Of a stretch of DNA of 64,000 nucleotides, positions 17,023 through 24,939 are shown one piece after another. Source of the stretch: Bradyrhizobium sp. Ghvi (GTDB lineage: Bacteria; Pseudomonadota; Alphaproteobacteria; Rhizobiales; Xanthobacteraceae); the NCBI RefSeq assembly GCF_900115265.1, contig NZ_FOVU01000006.1, positions 338,226 through 402,225 on the forward strand, given 5' to 3'. The position numbers and the translations under genes were made by a program. The stretch's first letter is position 1. The number at the start of each line of letters is the position of its first letter. The notes under the pieces were generated by a model, which was not told the origin of the DNA, made no database searches, and saw only the letters and a program-made list of their open reading frames with translations.

Positions 17023-17220
17023 TCACCCTCCCTGCCGCGGCGTGATGATCTCGATCTCGTCGCCGGCCTTGAGGTGGGTCTCGGCCCAGCGGCTCTTCGG
17101 CACGACGTCGTAATTGAGCGCGATGGCGAAATGGGTGCCCTCGTAGTCGAGCTCGGCGAGCAGCGCATCGACGCTGACTGAACTGATCTCGCGTTGCTCG
17201 CCGTTGACGATCACGCGCAT
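17023..17220 (-). CDS. thiS: Sulfur carrier protein ThiS
   Basis: 65 aa, ATG at 17220, overlapping the thiO stop by 10 nt. Ubiquitin-like carrier whose C-terminal Gly-Gly is turned into a thiocarboxylate and delivers sulfur to ThiG. The sequence begins MRVIVNGEQREI, has the core SVDALLAELDYEGTHFAIALN and ends ITPRQGG, with the required terminal GG exposed. ThiF, which adenylates the C-terminus, is not in the window. Confidence 0.96.
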   Translation of the reverse strand: MRVIVNGEQREISSVSVDALLAELDYEGTHFAIALNYDVVPKSRWAETHLKAGDEIEIITPRQGG

Positions 17221-18236
17221 TGCATCACCTCATTGTCGATCTGGCCACGCTCGACGTAAGCGAGCGTCAGCTCGGCGAGCGCCGGCGCGATCAGGAAGCC
17301 GTGGCGATACAGCCCGTTGACGCTGATCTGGCCGCCGCGAATGCCGATGCGCGGCAGATTGTCCGGAAAGGCGGGGCGCAGGCCCGAGCCGAACTCGACG
17401 ATGCGCGCTTCGCCGAACGCTGGATGCACCGTGTAGGCCGCGCCCAAGAGCTCCAGCGCGGAGCGGACGCTGACGCCGGTGTCCTCGGCCTCGATCGAGG
17501 TCGCACCCAGCATGAACAGATTGTCCTCGCGCGGGATCACGTAGAGCGGCCAGCGCGGATGGATCAGCCGCACCGGGCGTGCGAGCTGCACCTCGCTGGT
17601 TTCGATCAGGATCATCTCGCCCTTGACGCCGCGCAGTTCCGGCTGCTCGTCGCGCGCGGCGAGGCCGCGGCAGTCGATCACGATGCCTTCAGGATCAAGC
17701 TTTGCGAGATCCTCCTTGGCGACGTCGCTGTTGAACTTGATGGTGCCGCCGGCCGCTTTGATGCGCTCATGCAGCTTCGGCAGCACGCGGCGCGGCTCGA
17801 CATGACCCTCGTTCGGGAAGAACAGCGCATCGCGGAAGCGACCTTCCAGCGAGGGCTCGAGCTCGGCGAGGCCGGCGGCGTCGAGCCGGCGGTGCTCCTC
17901 GGTCATGCGCGCAAAGCGCTCGAAGTCGTTGCGCTCGCGCGGATGGGCGACGACGAGCGAGCCGTTGAAGGGCGTATCGGGCAGCTCGCGCCGCCAGAGA
18001 TCGAGCGAGCGCAGGCCGAGCCGGGAGATGATGGGTTCGGCGACCTCGGCCTCGCAATACGGCGCCAGCATGCCGCCGGCCCAGTGGCTGGTGGCATCGG
18101 TCATGGTGGCGTCACCGCGCTCGTGTAATGTCACGGCATGGCCGGCCTGCGCGAACAACAGCGCCTGCCAGGCGCCTGCAATGCCTGCGCCGATGATGGA
18201 TACCGGTGAATCCGGTCGTTTGGTCGTCTGTGACAT
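17211..18236 (-). CDS. thiO: Glycine oxidase ThiO (FAD-dependent)
   Basis: 341 aa, ATG at 18236. ThiO oxidises glycine to the imine that ThiG needs; it takes the place of the tyrosine lyase ThiH found in anaerobes. The Rossmann motif IGAGIAG (14-20) with HER after the second strand binds FAD; SHWAGGMLAPYCEAE is the family signature; YVIPRED, MLGATSIEAEDTGV and VNGLYRHGFLIAPALAEL are conserved C-terminal blocks. It is first in the operon, just 5 nt after the TPP riboswitch, which should control its translation. Overlap with thiS suggests coupled translation. Confidence 0.95.
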   Translation of the reverse strand: MSQTTKRPDSPVSIIGAGIAGAWQALLFAQAGHAVTLHERGDATMTDATSHWAGGMLAPYCEAEVAEPIISRLGLRSLDLWRRELPDTPFNGSLVVAHPRERNDFERFARMTEEHRRLDAAGLAELEPSLEGRFRDALFFPNEGHVEPRRVLPKLHERIKAAGGTIKFNSDVAKEDLAKLDPEGIVIDCRGLAARDEQPELRGVKGEMILIETSEVQLARPVRLIHPRWPLYVIPREDNLFMLGATSIEAEDTGVSVRSALELLGAAYTVHPAFGEARIVEFGSGLRPAFPDNLPRIGIRGGQISVNGLYRHGFLIAPALAELTLAYVERGQIDNEVMQCA

Positions 18237-18241
18237 CCCTG

Positions 18242-18348
18242 TCCCTTCGCCGGCATGACCCGGATCAGGTTCAAAGGGTCACCGCGGTCCTGGGCGTTAT
18301 TGCCCATTTAGCGGTATCTCAGCTCCTCCTCGGAGCACCCCTCGGAAC
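18242..18348 (-). promoter_or_regulatory. TPP riboswitch (THI element) upstream of thiO
   Basis: Read on the minus strand: GAGGGGTGC at the 5' side, the conserved CTGAGATACC, then GACCCTTTGAACCTGATCC and GGGTCATGCCGGCGAAGGGA at the 3' side. These are the invariant segments of the thiamine pyrophosphate aptamer. The 3' arm (AAGGGACAGGG) also contains the purine stretch in front of the thiO ATG at 18236, so ligand binding can hide the ribosome site directly: a translational switch. No separate terminator is seen between the aptamer and the gene. Confidence 0.96.
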
Positions 18349-18410
18349 GGCGCTAATGTAGGCGAGTAGGATGGGGTGGTCAACGCGTTTGGCTGGAACC
18401 CCGCCGTGCG

Positions 18411-18543
18411 TGCCCCGCACGCGATGCAGCGCGCCGCGCTTGCGGCGTGGTGCGTCGCAGAGCCGGGGCCCGTTTTGCGGGGCTGGCGTGGGTCCCGGTT
18501 CAGCACTGCGGCATTGCGCGCCGCAGCGCGCCCGGGACAAGAG
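18411..18543. repeat. Palindromic repeat, TGCCCCGGACGCAGTG family, copy 2
   Basis: TGCCCCGCACGCGATGCAGC at the left, CAGAGCCGGGGCCCG and GGGTCCCGG in the middle, GCGCCCGGGACAAGAG at the right. It sits between the riboswitch of thiO and the end of the lytic transglycosylase gene (stop at 18547). Confidence 0.8.
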
Positions 18544-18546
18544 ATG

Positions 18547-19077
18547 CTATTGCGGCGCCTGCGCCCGCGCGTTGCGGACGCGCTGGGCGAGCTTCCTGTG
18601 CGGCGCCGCGCCGAACATCGGCTGCGGATTGCCGTTCGGCTCGAGCTGAGGCTCGAAGCTCGCCTGCTGCACCATCTGTTGGCGCTGCCGCTTTGCAGCG
18701 TAGTAATAGCCGCCCGCGAAATAACGCACGGCTCGGTCGTGGTCGCCATTGGCGGCGTGATAGGCGCCGGCGAGGTATTTGACCGCGTAGGTGAGATTGG
18801 TGTTGGGATCGCGCAGGCCACTCGCATCGCCGGTGTAGCCGAGGCCGCGGGCGGTCGCGAGCTTGATCTGCATCAGGCCGATGGTGCCGCCACGGCCGAC
18901 CAGGCCCGGCTGATAGCGGCTCTCGCGCATGATGACGCGATGCACCAACGCCTCCGGCACGCCGTTGGCGCGCGCATGCGTGGCGACCATCTCGGCATAT
19001 TCGGCCTGGCCCGCGAATGCGGCCTGCGGCGACACCAGTCCGGCCGCAATGAGCGCGGCAACGCGTAAAATTTTCAT
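18547..19077 (-). CDS. Lytic murein transglycosylase (SLT family)
   Basis: 176 aa. ATG at 19077 with GAGGAATATT upstream, followed by a signal peptide (MKILRVAALIAAGLVSPQAAFA). The mature part is a compact SLT domain: VHRVIMRESRYQPG with the catalytic Glu in the RES motif, GRGGTIGLMQIKLATARGLGYTG, LRDPNTNLTYAVKYLAGAYHAANGD and AVRYFAGGYYYAAKR. It cleaves the glycan strand of peptidoglycan in the periplasm, giving 1,6-anhydro ends. The last 40 residues are a Gln/Pro-rich tail. It lies alone, its 3' end touching a palindromic repeat. Confidence 0.93.
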   Translation of the reverse strand: MKILRVAALIAAGLVSPQAAFAGQAEYAEMVATHARANGVPEALVHRVIMRESRYQPGLVGRGGTIGLMQIKLATARGLGYTGDASGLRDPNTNLTYAVKYLAGAYHAANGDHDRAVRYFAGGYYYAAKRQRQQMVQQASFEPQLEPNGNPQPMFGAAPHRKLAQRVRNARAQAPQ

Positions 19078-19301
19078 TGTAATATTCCTCGGCAGAACGG
19101 ACCTGCACCCATGCGCGTTAGGCCGTGGGAACACGGCGATGATGTGGCGAAACGCCGCCGCCGGCGATTTTCGCCGAGCCGTCGTTTTTACGACTCAAAC
19201 CTGGGTTAAGTTCGTAGCTGGCGGAGTGCCTTACGCGACAGCAGGTCTGTCCAGTCGTGCACTCGCCCAAAAATCCCTAAGCAGCATTCGGGAGGACGTC
19301 C

Positions 19302-19502
19302 ATGACCCGAGCAGATATCAGCGACATCCCCACGCAGAACCCGTGTGCACAATGCGGAACACCGATCCCGTTCCCTGACTGGATCGAGCCGGGCGAGGGG
19401 CGCATTTCCTATCTCTGGAAGTGCCGGGCTTGCGGCTACCACTTCGAGGCCATCGCGATCTTCGACGAGGTTGCCGTCGAGCACCCGCCGCTGGCGGCCT
19501 GA
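19302..19502 (+). CDS. Small zinc-ribbon protein
   Basis: 66 aa, ATG at 19302 after GGGAGGACGTCC. Two CxxC pairs, PCAQCGTP (15-18 region) and WKCRACGYHFEA, form a zinc ribbon; the spacer carries DWIEPGEGRISYLW. No DNA-binding helix or enzyme domain is attached. It may be a small regulator or a zinc-binding accessory protein, with no further clue. It ends 2 nt before the convergent histidine kinase. Confidence 0.75.
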   Translation: MTRADISDIPTQNPCAQCGTPIPFPDWIEPGEGRISYLWKCRACGYHFEAIAIFDEVAVEHPPLAA

Positions 19503-19504
19503 GG

Positions 19505-20821
19505 TTACGCAGCCAGCCGCGGCTGCTGCTGCACCGGCAATTGCATCCGCACGATCAATCCGTTTGGCTGGCGGTCGTGCAGCGACAGCTCGCCGCCATG
19601 GGCGAGGGCGATCGCGTGTGCGATCGACAGGCCGAGGCCGAAGCCGGTGGACTCGTCCATGGTGCGCGCGTCGTCGCCGCGCACGAACGGCTCCAGCATC
19701 TCCTGCTTGCGCGCATCCGAAATGCCGGGTCCGTCGTCCTCGACGTCGATGACGAGTTTCGTGCCTGATACGCCGAGGCGGATCGTCACCTCGGCGCCGA
19801 AGCGCACGGCGTTCTCGACCAGGTTGGTGACGCCGCGATGCAGATCGTCGGGACGCGCGGCGGCGGTCGCAGATGGCGGGCCGTCATAGTGCACGACATG
19901 GCCCATGTCGCCGAACTGATCGGCGATGAGCTGCAGCGTAGAGGCGATGTCGACCAGCGTCACCGCTTCGACCTTGCGGTCGTTGCGCAAGAGCGACAGC
20001 ACGCTTTCGAGCATCGAGTGCATCTGGTCGAGGTCGGTCAGCATGCGCTTGCGATTGCCGTCGTCCTCGATGAACTCGGCGCGCAGGCGCAGCCGGGTGA
20101 TCGGGGTGCGCAGATCGTGGCTGATCGCCGCCAGCATCTTGGTGCGATCCGACATCAGCCGCGCGATCCGCTCGTGCATGCGGTTGAGCGCGCGGGCCGC
20201 TGCGCGGATCTCCTCCGGGCCGCGCTCGGGCAGCGGCTCTGCTTCGCCATCCAGGCTGAAATTCTCGGCCGCCTCGGCAAAGGACGACAAGGGCGCGGCC
20301 AGCGCGCGCGCCGCCCACAGTCCGAGCACGGTGATGGAGATGAAGGCGGTCATCAGCGTGATCAGCCACGGCGCGCCCCAGAACCACGGCCGCGGGCCGT
20401 TCTCGACATGCCCTGCGATCACGGTGCCGTCGGGCAATTCCACGCCGATGCGATGGGCGCCGCCACCCTCGCTCGCGAGCTGCACGACCTTGTAGCCGTG
20501 GCCGAGATGGCGGAGCCCGCGCAGGTGCTGGCTTTCGTTGCCCGCGGCCACCGTCGCCGTGCCGGGCGCCGATATCTCGATGTTGAGCTTCGGGAAGGCG
20601 CGCGCGAGATCCGCAATGAGGCGCGGCCGGTCGTCCGGCCTGGCCGAGCCGAGCAGCAGCGCTGCGTCGGTCAGTTGATGGACGCCATCTGGCGGCGCAT
20701 CGGGGCGGCTGATCAGAAAGGCGATCGTGACGACGAGATGCAGCGCGACGGTCGAGGCCAGCACCAGCGCGGCGATCTGCCCACCGATGCCCTTGAGGTG
20801 GAAGAACCCGAACGGCCTCAT
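19505..20821 (-). CDS. Sensor histidine kinase (EnvZ-like layout)
   Basis: 438 aa, ATG at 20821. Two membrane segments (about 13-37 and 150-172) flank a periplasmic sensor region of about 110 residues. A HAMP linker follows (ARALAAPLSSFAEAAENFSL), then the dimerisation helix with the phosphorylated His235 in AAISHDLRTPITRL, and the ATP-binding domain (NLVENAVRFG, DDGPGISD, STGFGLGLSIAHAIALAHGG). The protein should autophosphorylate His235 and pass the phosphate to the OmpR-type partner encoded 16 nt upstream. The signal is unknown. Confidence 0.95.
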   Translation of the reverse strand: MRPFGFFHLKGIGGQIAALVLASTVALHLVVTIAFLISRPDAPPDGVHQLTDAALLLGSARPDDRPRLIADLARAFPKLNIEISAPGTATVAAGNESQHLRGLRHLGHGYKVVQLASEGGGAHRIGVELPDGTVIAGHVENGPRPWFWGAPWLITLMTAFISITVLGLWAARALAAPLSSFAEAAENFSLDGEAEPLPERGPEEIRAAARALNRMHERIARLMSDRTKMLAAISHDLRTPITRLRLRAEFIEDDGNRKRMLTDLDQMHSMLESVLSLLRNDRKVEAVTLVDIASTLQLIADQFGDMGHVVHYDGPPSATAAARPDDLHRGVTNLVENAVRFGAEVTIRLGVSGTKLVIDVEDDGPGISDARKQEMLEPFVRGDDARTMDESTGFGLGLSIAHAIALAHGGELSLHDRQPNGLIVRMQLPVQQQPRLAA

Positions 20822-20837
20822 CGTCCCGAAAGCCCCG

Positions 20838-21578
20838 TCAGTTGCCGACCGGCGTCGTAACCGCTTCCGTTCTGGGCGTAAACAGGTAACCGCCGGAGCG
20901 CACCGTCTTGATCATGCTAGGATCGGCCGGATTAGGCTCGATCTTGCGGCGGATGCGGCTGACCAAGACGTCGATGGAGCGTTCGAACGAGCCGGTGCTG
21001 CGTCCTTGCGTGAGATCGAGCAGGCTGTCGCGCGACAGCACGCGGCCGGGGCGTTCGCAGAAGGTCCTGAGCAGGTCGAACTCGGCGCTGGTCACGGCGA
21101 CGCGGGCGCCTTCGGGATTGCGCAGCTCGCGCAGGCGCAAATCAATGTGCCAGCCTTCGAATGCCAAGGTCGAGGCGCCCTCGATCGAGCTCGCCGCCTG
21201 TGCCGAGGCCTGGCGCCGCAGCACTGCATTGATGCGGGCGAGCAGCTCGCGCGGATTGAACGGTTTGGGCAGATAATCGTCCGCGCCCATCTCGAGGCCG
21301 AGGATGCGGTCGACGTCCTCGCCGCGCGCGGTCAGCATGATGATCGGCGTCTGCGCCTCCGAGCGCACCTTGCGACACAGGCTGAGACCGTCCTCGCCGG
21401 GCAGCATGACGTCGAGAATGATCAGATCAACGCGGTGGTCGGCCATGGCGCGCGACATCTCGCGGCCGTCGCTCACGGCGATCACATTGCAGGAGTTGTT
21501 GCGCAAATATTTCGCAATCAATGTGCGGGTTTCGCGGTCGTCCTCGACGACCAGGATGTTGGGAGAGGGGATGGCCAT
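20838..21578 (-). CDS. OmpR-family response regulator
   Basis: 246 aa, ATG at 21578. The receiver domain (1-120) has acidic residues VVEDD, the phosphoacceptor Asp56 in LIILDVMLPGEDG, LTARG and the conserved Lys in LPKPF. The C-terminal winged helix (about 130-235) reads LTSAEFDLLRTFCERPGRVLSRDSLLD...RSIDVLVSRIRRKIE...IKTVRSGGYLF, the typical OmpR/PhoB DNA-binding domain. It is the first gene of a two-gene operon with the kinase. The regulon is unknown; the divergent PRC-barrel gene at 22022 is a possible target. Confidence 0.96.
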   Translation of the reverse strand: MAIPSPNILVVEDDRETRTLIAKYLRNNSCNVIAVSDGREMSRAMADHRVDLIILDVMLPGEDGLSLCRKVRSEAQTPIIMLTARGEDVDRILGLEMGADDYLPKPFNPRELLARINAVLRRQASAQAASSIEGASTLAFEGWHIDLRLRELRNPEGARVAVTSAEFDLLRTFCERPGRVLSRDSLLDLTQGRSTGSFERSIDVLVSRIRRKIEPNPADPSMIKTVRSGGYLFTPRTEAVTTPVGN

Positions 21579-22021
21579 GAGCCTTGTTTGTCCAAAATTC
21601 GGGCCAAAAGGCGAAGAGTTTTGTTTCGGTTTGTTTCCGAATGCCGGTCCGCAACACCCCGCAATGACCCGGTGCTCCTACAGCAAGATGTCGTTAAGCC
21701 CGTTAACCATACCTTGGCGCGCTCTTCCCGCGGCGCCAATGGCAGCGACGGGCCCGTCGAGCAGCTCGGATTTGTCTGCGCTGCTGAGCGACCACAAGAG
21801 CTGACCTGAGGCGACGCCAGGTCGGCGTTCCTTGCCGCGATCGGGCTTCATCCCAGGACGCATGGTCGGGGCGAGGAACTGTGCATCCCGCACGTTCCTG
21901 ACAGGAACCTTCCTCTCACCGCAGCGCCGCAATGGTGCAGCGAAATTGCCGCATGCAAGGAACTGCAGCTGTTCGTAACGGTTCTCTCCGCACGAGTTTT
22001 CTGCTGAAGGAGAGGACAAAA
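21579..22021. other. Divergent intergenic region
   Basis: 443 nt between the response regulator (minus) and the PRC-barrel gene (plus). No ORF with a ribosome site, no repeat of the families found elsewhere, no clear palindrome. Probably holds the two promoters. Confidence 0.5.
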
Positions 22022-22555
22022 ATGCTGATGAAATCGATCGCCGCCGGCCTCGCCGGCACGGCTCTGCTTGCGACCGTTGCGTTCGCGCAAAATCCGACCA
22101 CCACCACCGACAAGTCGGCCCCTGCGGCCACCGCGACGACGACCAGCGCGTCGGGCGAATGGCGCGCCTCGAAGATGGCAGGCGTGAAGGTCTATAACGA
22201 GGCCAACGAGAATATCGGCTCGATCAACGATCTGCTCATGGACAAGAGCGGCAACGTCAAGCTTGCCGTGATCGGCGTCGGCGGCTTCCTCGGCATGGGC
22301 GAGCATCTCGTCGCCGTGCCGTATGAGAAGCTGAAATTCGTCAACGAAGCCGTGGCCTACACCAACACCAGTACGAACCCGGCAAATCCGAACGCCAAGC
22401 CTGCCGCGACCACGACGACTGGCGCTGCGACCGGCACCGACAAGACAGCGACCACGACCAGTTCGTCCTCGTCGAAATGGTATCCGGACCACGCCGTGTT
22501 CAACGCGACCAAGGACCAGCTGAAGAGCATGCCCGAATTCAAGTACTCGGAGTAA
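22022..22555 (+). CDS. Secreted PRC-barrel domain protein
   Basis: 177 aa. ATG at 22022 (a second ATG two codons later also fits) after AAGGAGAGGAC. Signal peptide MLMKSIAAGLAGTALLATVAFAQ. A Thr/Ala-rich linker leads to a PRC-barrel: WRASKMAGVKVYNEANENIGSINDLLMDKSG, AVIGVGGFLGMGEHLVAVPYEKL. The C-terminal part is another Thr/Ser/Ala-rich stretch and DHAVFNATKDQLKSMPEFKYSE. Secreted proteins of this kind are common and often stress-induced in Bradyrhizobium-like bacteria; the partner is unknown. A strong terminator follows. Confidence 0.88.
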   Translation: MLMKSIAAGLAGTALLATVAFAQNPTTTTDKSAPAATATTTSASGEWRASKMAGVKVYNEANENIGSINDLLMDKSGNVKLAVIGVGGFLGMGEHLVAVPYEKLKFVNEAVAYTNTSTNPANPNAKPAATTTTGAATGTDKTATTTSSSSSKWYPDHAVFNATKDQLKSMPEFKYSE

Positions 22556-22581
22556 TGCGAATCGTGTGAGTGCCTAAGCGA

Positions 22582-22620
22582 AGCGCGCCCGGTTTTCACC
22601 GGGCGCGCTGTCGTGTCTGT
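22582..22620 (+). terminator. Rho-independent terminator after the PRC-barrel gene
   Basis: 11-bp perfect stem AGCGCGCCCGG / CCGGGCGCGCT with a TTTTCA loop, followed by the T-containing GTCGTGTCTGTTGT. Just after it (22618-22673) lies a fragment of an intergenic repeat beginning GTCATTGCGAAGGAGCC. Confidence 0.8.
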
Positions 22621-22682
22621 TGTCATTGCGAAGGAGCCTGGATTGCTTCGCTGCGCTCGCAACCACGGAGGAAAAGCGAGCC

Positions 22683-23891
22683 TTACTTCACCAGCGGGCA
22701 GCCGCCCTTGTCGAGCGGGCGGAAGGCTTCGTCGCCGGGCACGGTGGCGATCAGCTTGTAGAGGTCCCATTCGCCCTTGGACTCTTCCGGCTTCTTCACT
22801 TCGAACAGATACATGTCATGGACCATGCGGCCGTCGATGCGGATCTTGCCGTTCTTGGCGAAGAAGTCGTTGACCGGCGTCTTCCGCATTTGTTCCATCA
22901 CCTTCGGCGCCTCGTCGGTCTTGATGGCCTCGATCGCCTTCAGATAGTGCATGGTCGCCGAATAGAGGCCGGCCTGGATCATGGTCGGCATGTGGCCGAC
23001 CTTGTCGTTGAAACGCTTGGAGAAGGCACGCGTCTCGTCGTTCGTGTCCCAGTAGAACGCGTCGGTGATGATCAGACCTTGCGTCGCCTTGATGCCGAGC
23101 GAATGAACGTCGGTGATTTCCATGAGCAGCGCGATCATCTTCTGGCCGCCTTGCGTGATTCCGAACTCGGCGGCCTGCTTCAGCGCATTGGTGGTGTCGC
23201 CGCCGGCGTTCGCCAGTGCGACGACCTTGGCCTTGGAGGCCTGGGCCTGCAGCAGGAAGGACGAGAAGTCCGATGAATTGAGCGGATGGCGGACGTCGCC
23301 GAGCACCTTGCCGCCGCTCTCCTTGACGACGTTGGCGGCGTCGCGCTCGAGCGCCATGCCGAAGGCGTAGTCCGCCGTGACGAAGAACCAGGTGTCCTCG
23401 CCGCGCTTCACCATGGCCTTGCCGGCGACGTTGGACAGCGCGTAGGTATCGTAGGTCCAGTGGACCGTGTTGGGCGAGCAGGCGACGCCGGTGATGTCGG
23501 AGGAGCCGCCGCCGGAATTGATGTTGATCTTGTTCTTCTCGCGCGTCAGCGCCGACACCGGCAGTGCGACCGAGGAGGTGGGCACGTCGAGAACCGCGTC
23601 CACCTTCTCGTTGTCGTACCAGTTGCGGGCGATATTGACGCCGACATCGGGCTTGTTCTGGTGGTCGGCGGAGACGACCTGGATCGGTACACCGGCAACC
23701 TTTCCGCCATAGTCGGCGACCGCCATCTCGACGGCGGCGAGCGACCCCTTGCCGGTCGCGTCGGCATACAGGCTCGACATGTCCGTCAGCACGCCGAGCT
23801 TGACGACATTGTCGGAAATCTGCGCCTGCGCGGCGCCTGACGTGGCGGCAAGAGCGAGACTGGTCGCGACAGCGGCGATGAGTTTTTGCAT
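22683..23891 (-). CDS. ABC transporter substrate-binding protein (branched-chain amino acid type)
   Basis: 402 aa, ATG at 23891. Signal peptide MQKLIAAVATSLALAATSGAAQA, then the type I periplasmic binding fold of the LivK/Peripla_BP_6 family: VKLGVLTDMSSLYADATGKGSL, AAVEMAVADYGGKVAGVPI, VSADHQNKPDVG, VDAVLDVPTSSVALPV, a middle AGGDTTNALKQAAEFGI and the closing FEVKKPEESKGEWDLYKL. Binding proteins of this group in rhizobia carry amino acids, urea or aromatic acids. No LivH/M/G/F genes are adjacent, so it is an orphan receptor here. Confidence 0.92.
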   Translation of the reverse strand: MQKLIAAVATSLALAATSGAAQAQISDNVVKLGVLTDMSSLYADATGKGSLAAVEMAVADYGGKVAGVPIQVVSADHQNKPDVGVNIARNWYDNEKVDAVLDVPTSSVALPVSALTREKNKININSGGGSSDITGVACSPNTVHWTYDTYALSNVAGKAMVKRGEDTWFFVTADYAFGMALERDAANVVKESGGKVLGDVRHPLNSSDFSSFLLQAQASKAKVVALANAGGDTTNALKQAAEFGITQGGQKMIALLMEITDVHSLGIKATQGLIITDAFYWDTNDETRAFSKRFNDKVGHMPTMIQAGLYSATMHYLKAIEAIKTDEAPKVMEQMRKTPVNDFFAKNGKIRIDGRMVHDMYLFEVKKPEESKGEWDLYKLIATVPGDEAFRPLDKGGCPLVK

Positions 23892-23994
23892 GGTTGTTGT
23901 TCTCCCTGTGTGTTGTTGTTTGGGTTTTGTTGCGGGGCTGTTCTAGCGAGAAAAAGCTCCCATCGCAAAGCAGAGGAGGCATGCTGTTATCATC

Positions 23995-24099
23995 GTCATT
24001 CCGGGGCGCGCCCCCTGGGCGCGAACCCGGAATTCATCCATCCACCGTCACTGCGAACCGATGGATTCCGGGTTCGCGCTACGCGCGCCCCGGAATGAC
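23995..24099. repeat. Palindromic repeat, GTCATTCCGGGGC family, copy 1
   Basis: Left end GTCATTCCGGGGCGCGCC, right end GGCGCGCCCCGGAATGAC in inverse form, with an inner pair around CGAACCCGGAATTCATCC / GGATTCCGGGTTCG. Related copies at 39125-39204 and 58130-58230. Confidence 0.85.
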
Positions 24100-24108
24100 C
24101 TGGGATCA

Positions 24109-24939
24109 TCAGCCTCCGCCGCCCTTGAGCCGCTCGTTGCGTCGGCGCAGGGCTTCCAGGGTGGCGAGGAGGACGACCGAGACCGTCGTCAGGATCACTG
24201 CCGCTGCCGTGATTGTCGGGCTGATGTTCTCGCGGATGCCGCTGAACATCTCGCGCGGCAAGGTGCGCTGCTCGGGACCGGCCATGAACAGCACGATCAC
24301 CACCTCGTCGAAGCTGGTCGCAAAGGCGAACAGCGCACCGGATGCCAGCCCCGGCAGGATCAGTGGCAGGATCACGCGGCGGAACGCTTCAAGCGGCGAG
24401 GCGCCGAGCGAGGCGGCGGCGCGGGCGAGATTGGTGTCGAAGCTTTGCAGCGTCGCGCCCACCGTGATGACGACAAAGGGCGTCGCGAGCGCAGTGTGAG
24501 CCAGGATCAGGCCGAGATAGCTGCCGGTCAGTCCGATCGGTGCGAAGAAGAAATAGAGGCCCACCGCGGTGATGACGCCGGGCACGACGACCGGCGACAG
24601 CACGAAAGCCAGCACGAGCGGTTTGAGCCGGCTCTTCCATTGCGCCAGCCCAAGAGCTGCCAGCGTGCCAAGCACCATGGACAGCGTCGTGGAGGCGACG
24701 CCGATGACCATGCTGTTCTTCAGCGAGTTCATCCAGCGCGGCGAATTGATGAAATCGTTGTACCAGCGCAAGGAGAGGCCCGGCAGCGGATAGGTGAGGT
24801 AGGAGCCCGAGCTGAAGGACAGCGGCATGATCGCAAGGATCGGCGCGATCAGGAAGATGAACACCAGCGTGGAGACAACGATGGTCGTAGCCCAGGCGAT
24901 GCGCTGGCTCGGCGTGCGAAGGGAAGGAGCGTCGCTCAA
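24109..24939 (-). CDS. ABC transporter permease (PotC-like)
   Basis: 276 aa from a TTG at 24939, whose T overlaps the stop of the upstream permease (TTGA); GGGAGGG lies 8 nt before it. Six hydrophobic segments and the permease signature (ASLGASPLEAFRRVILPLILPG) put it in the inner-membrane subunit family of polyamine/2-aminoethylphosphonate type importers. It is the last gene of the four-gene ATPase-binding protein-permease-permease operon and should form the channel with the permease encoded just upstream. Confidence 0.92.
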   Translation of the reverse strand: MSDAPSLRTPSQRIAWATTIVVSTLVFIFLIAPILAIMPLSFSSGSYLTYPLPGLSLRWYNDFINSPRWMNSLKNSMVIGVASTTLSMVLGTLAALGLAQWKSRLKPLVLAFVLSPVVVPGVITAVGLYFFFAPIGLTGSYLGLILAHTALATPFVVITVGATLQSFDTNLARAAASLGASPLEAFRRVILPLILPGLASGALFAFATSFDEVVIVLFMAGPEQRTLPREMFSGIRENISPTITAAAVILTTVSVVLLATLEALRRRNERLKGGGG

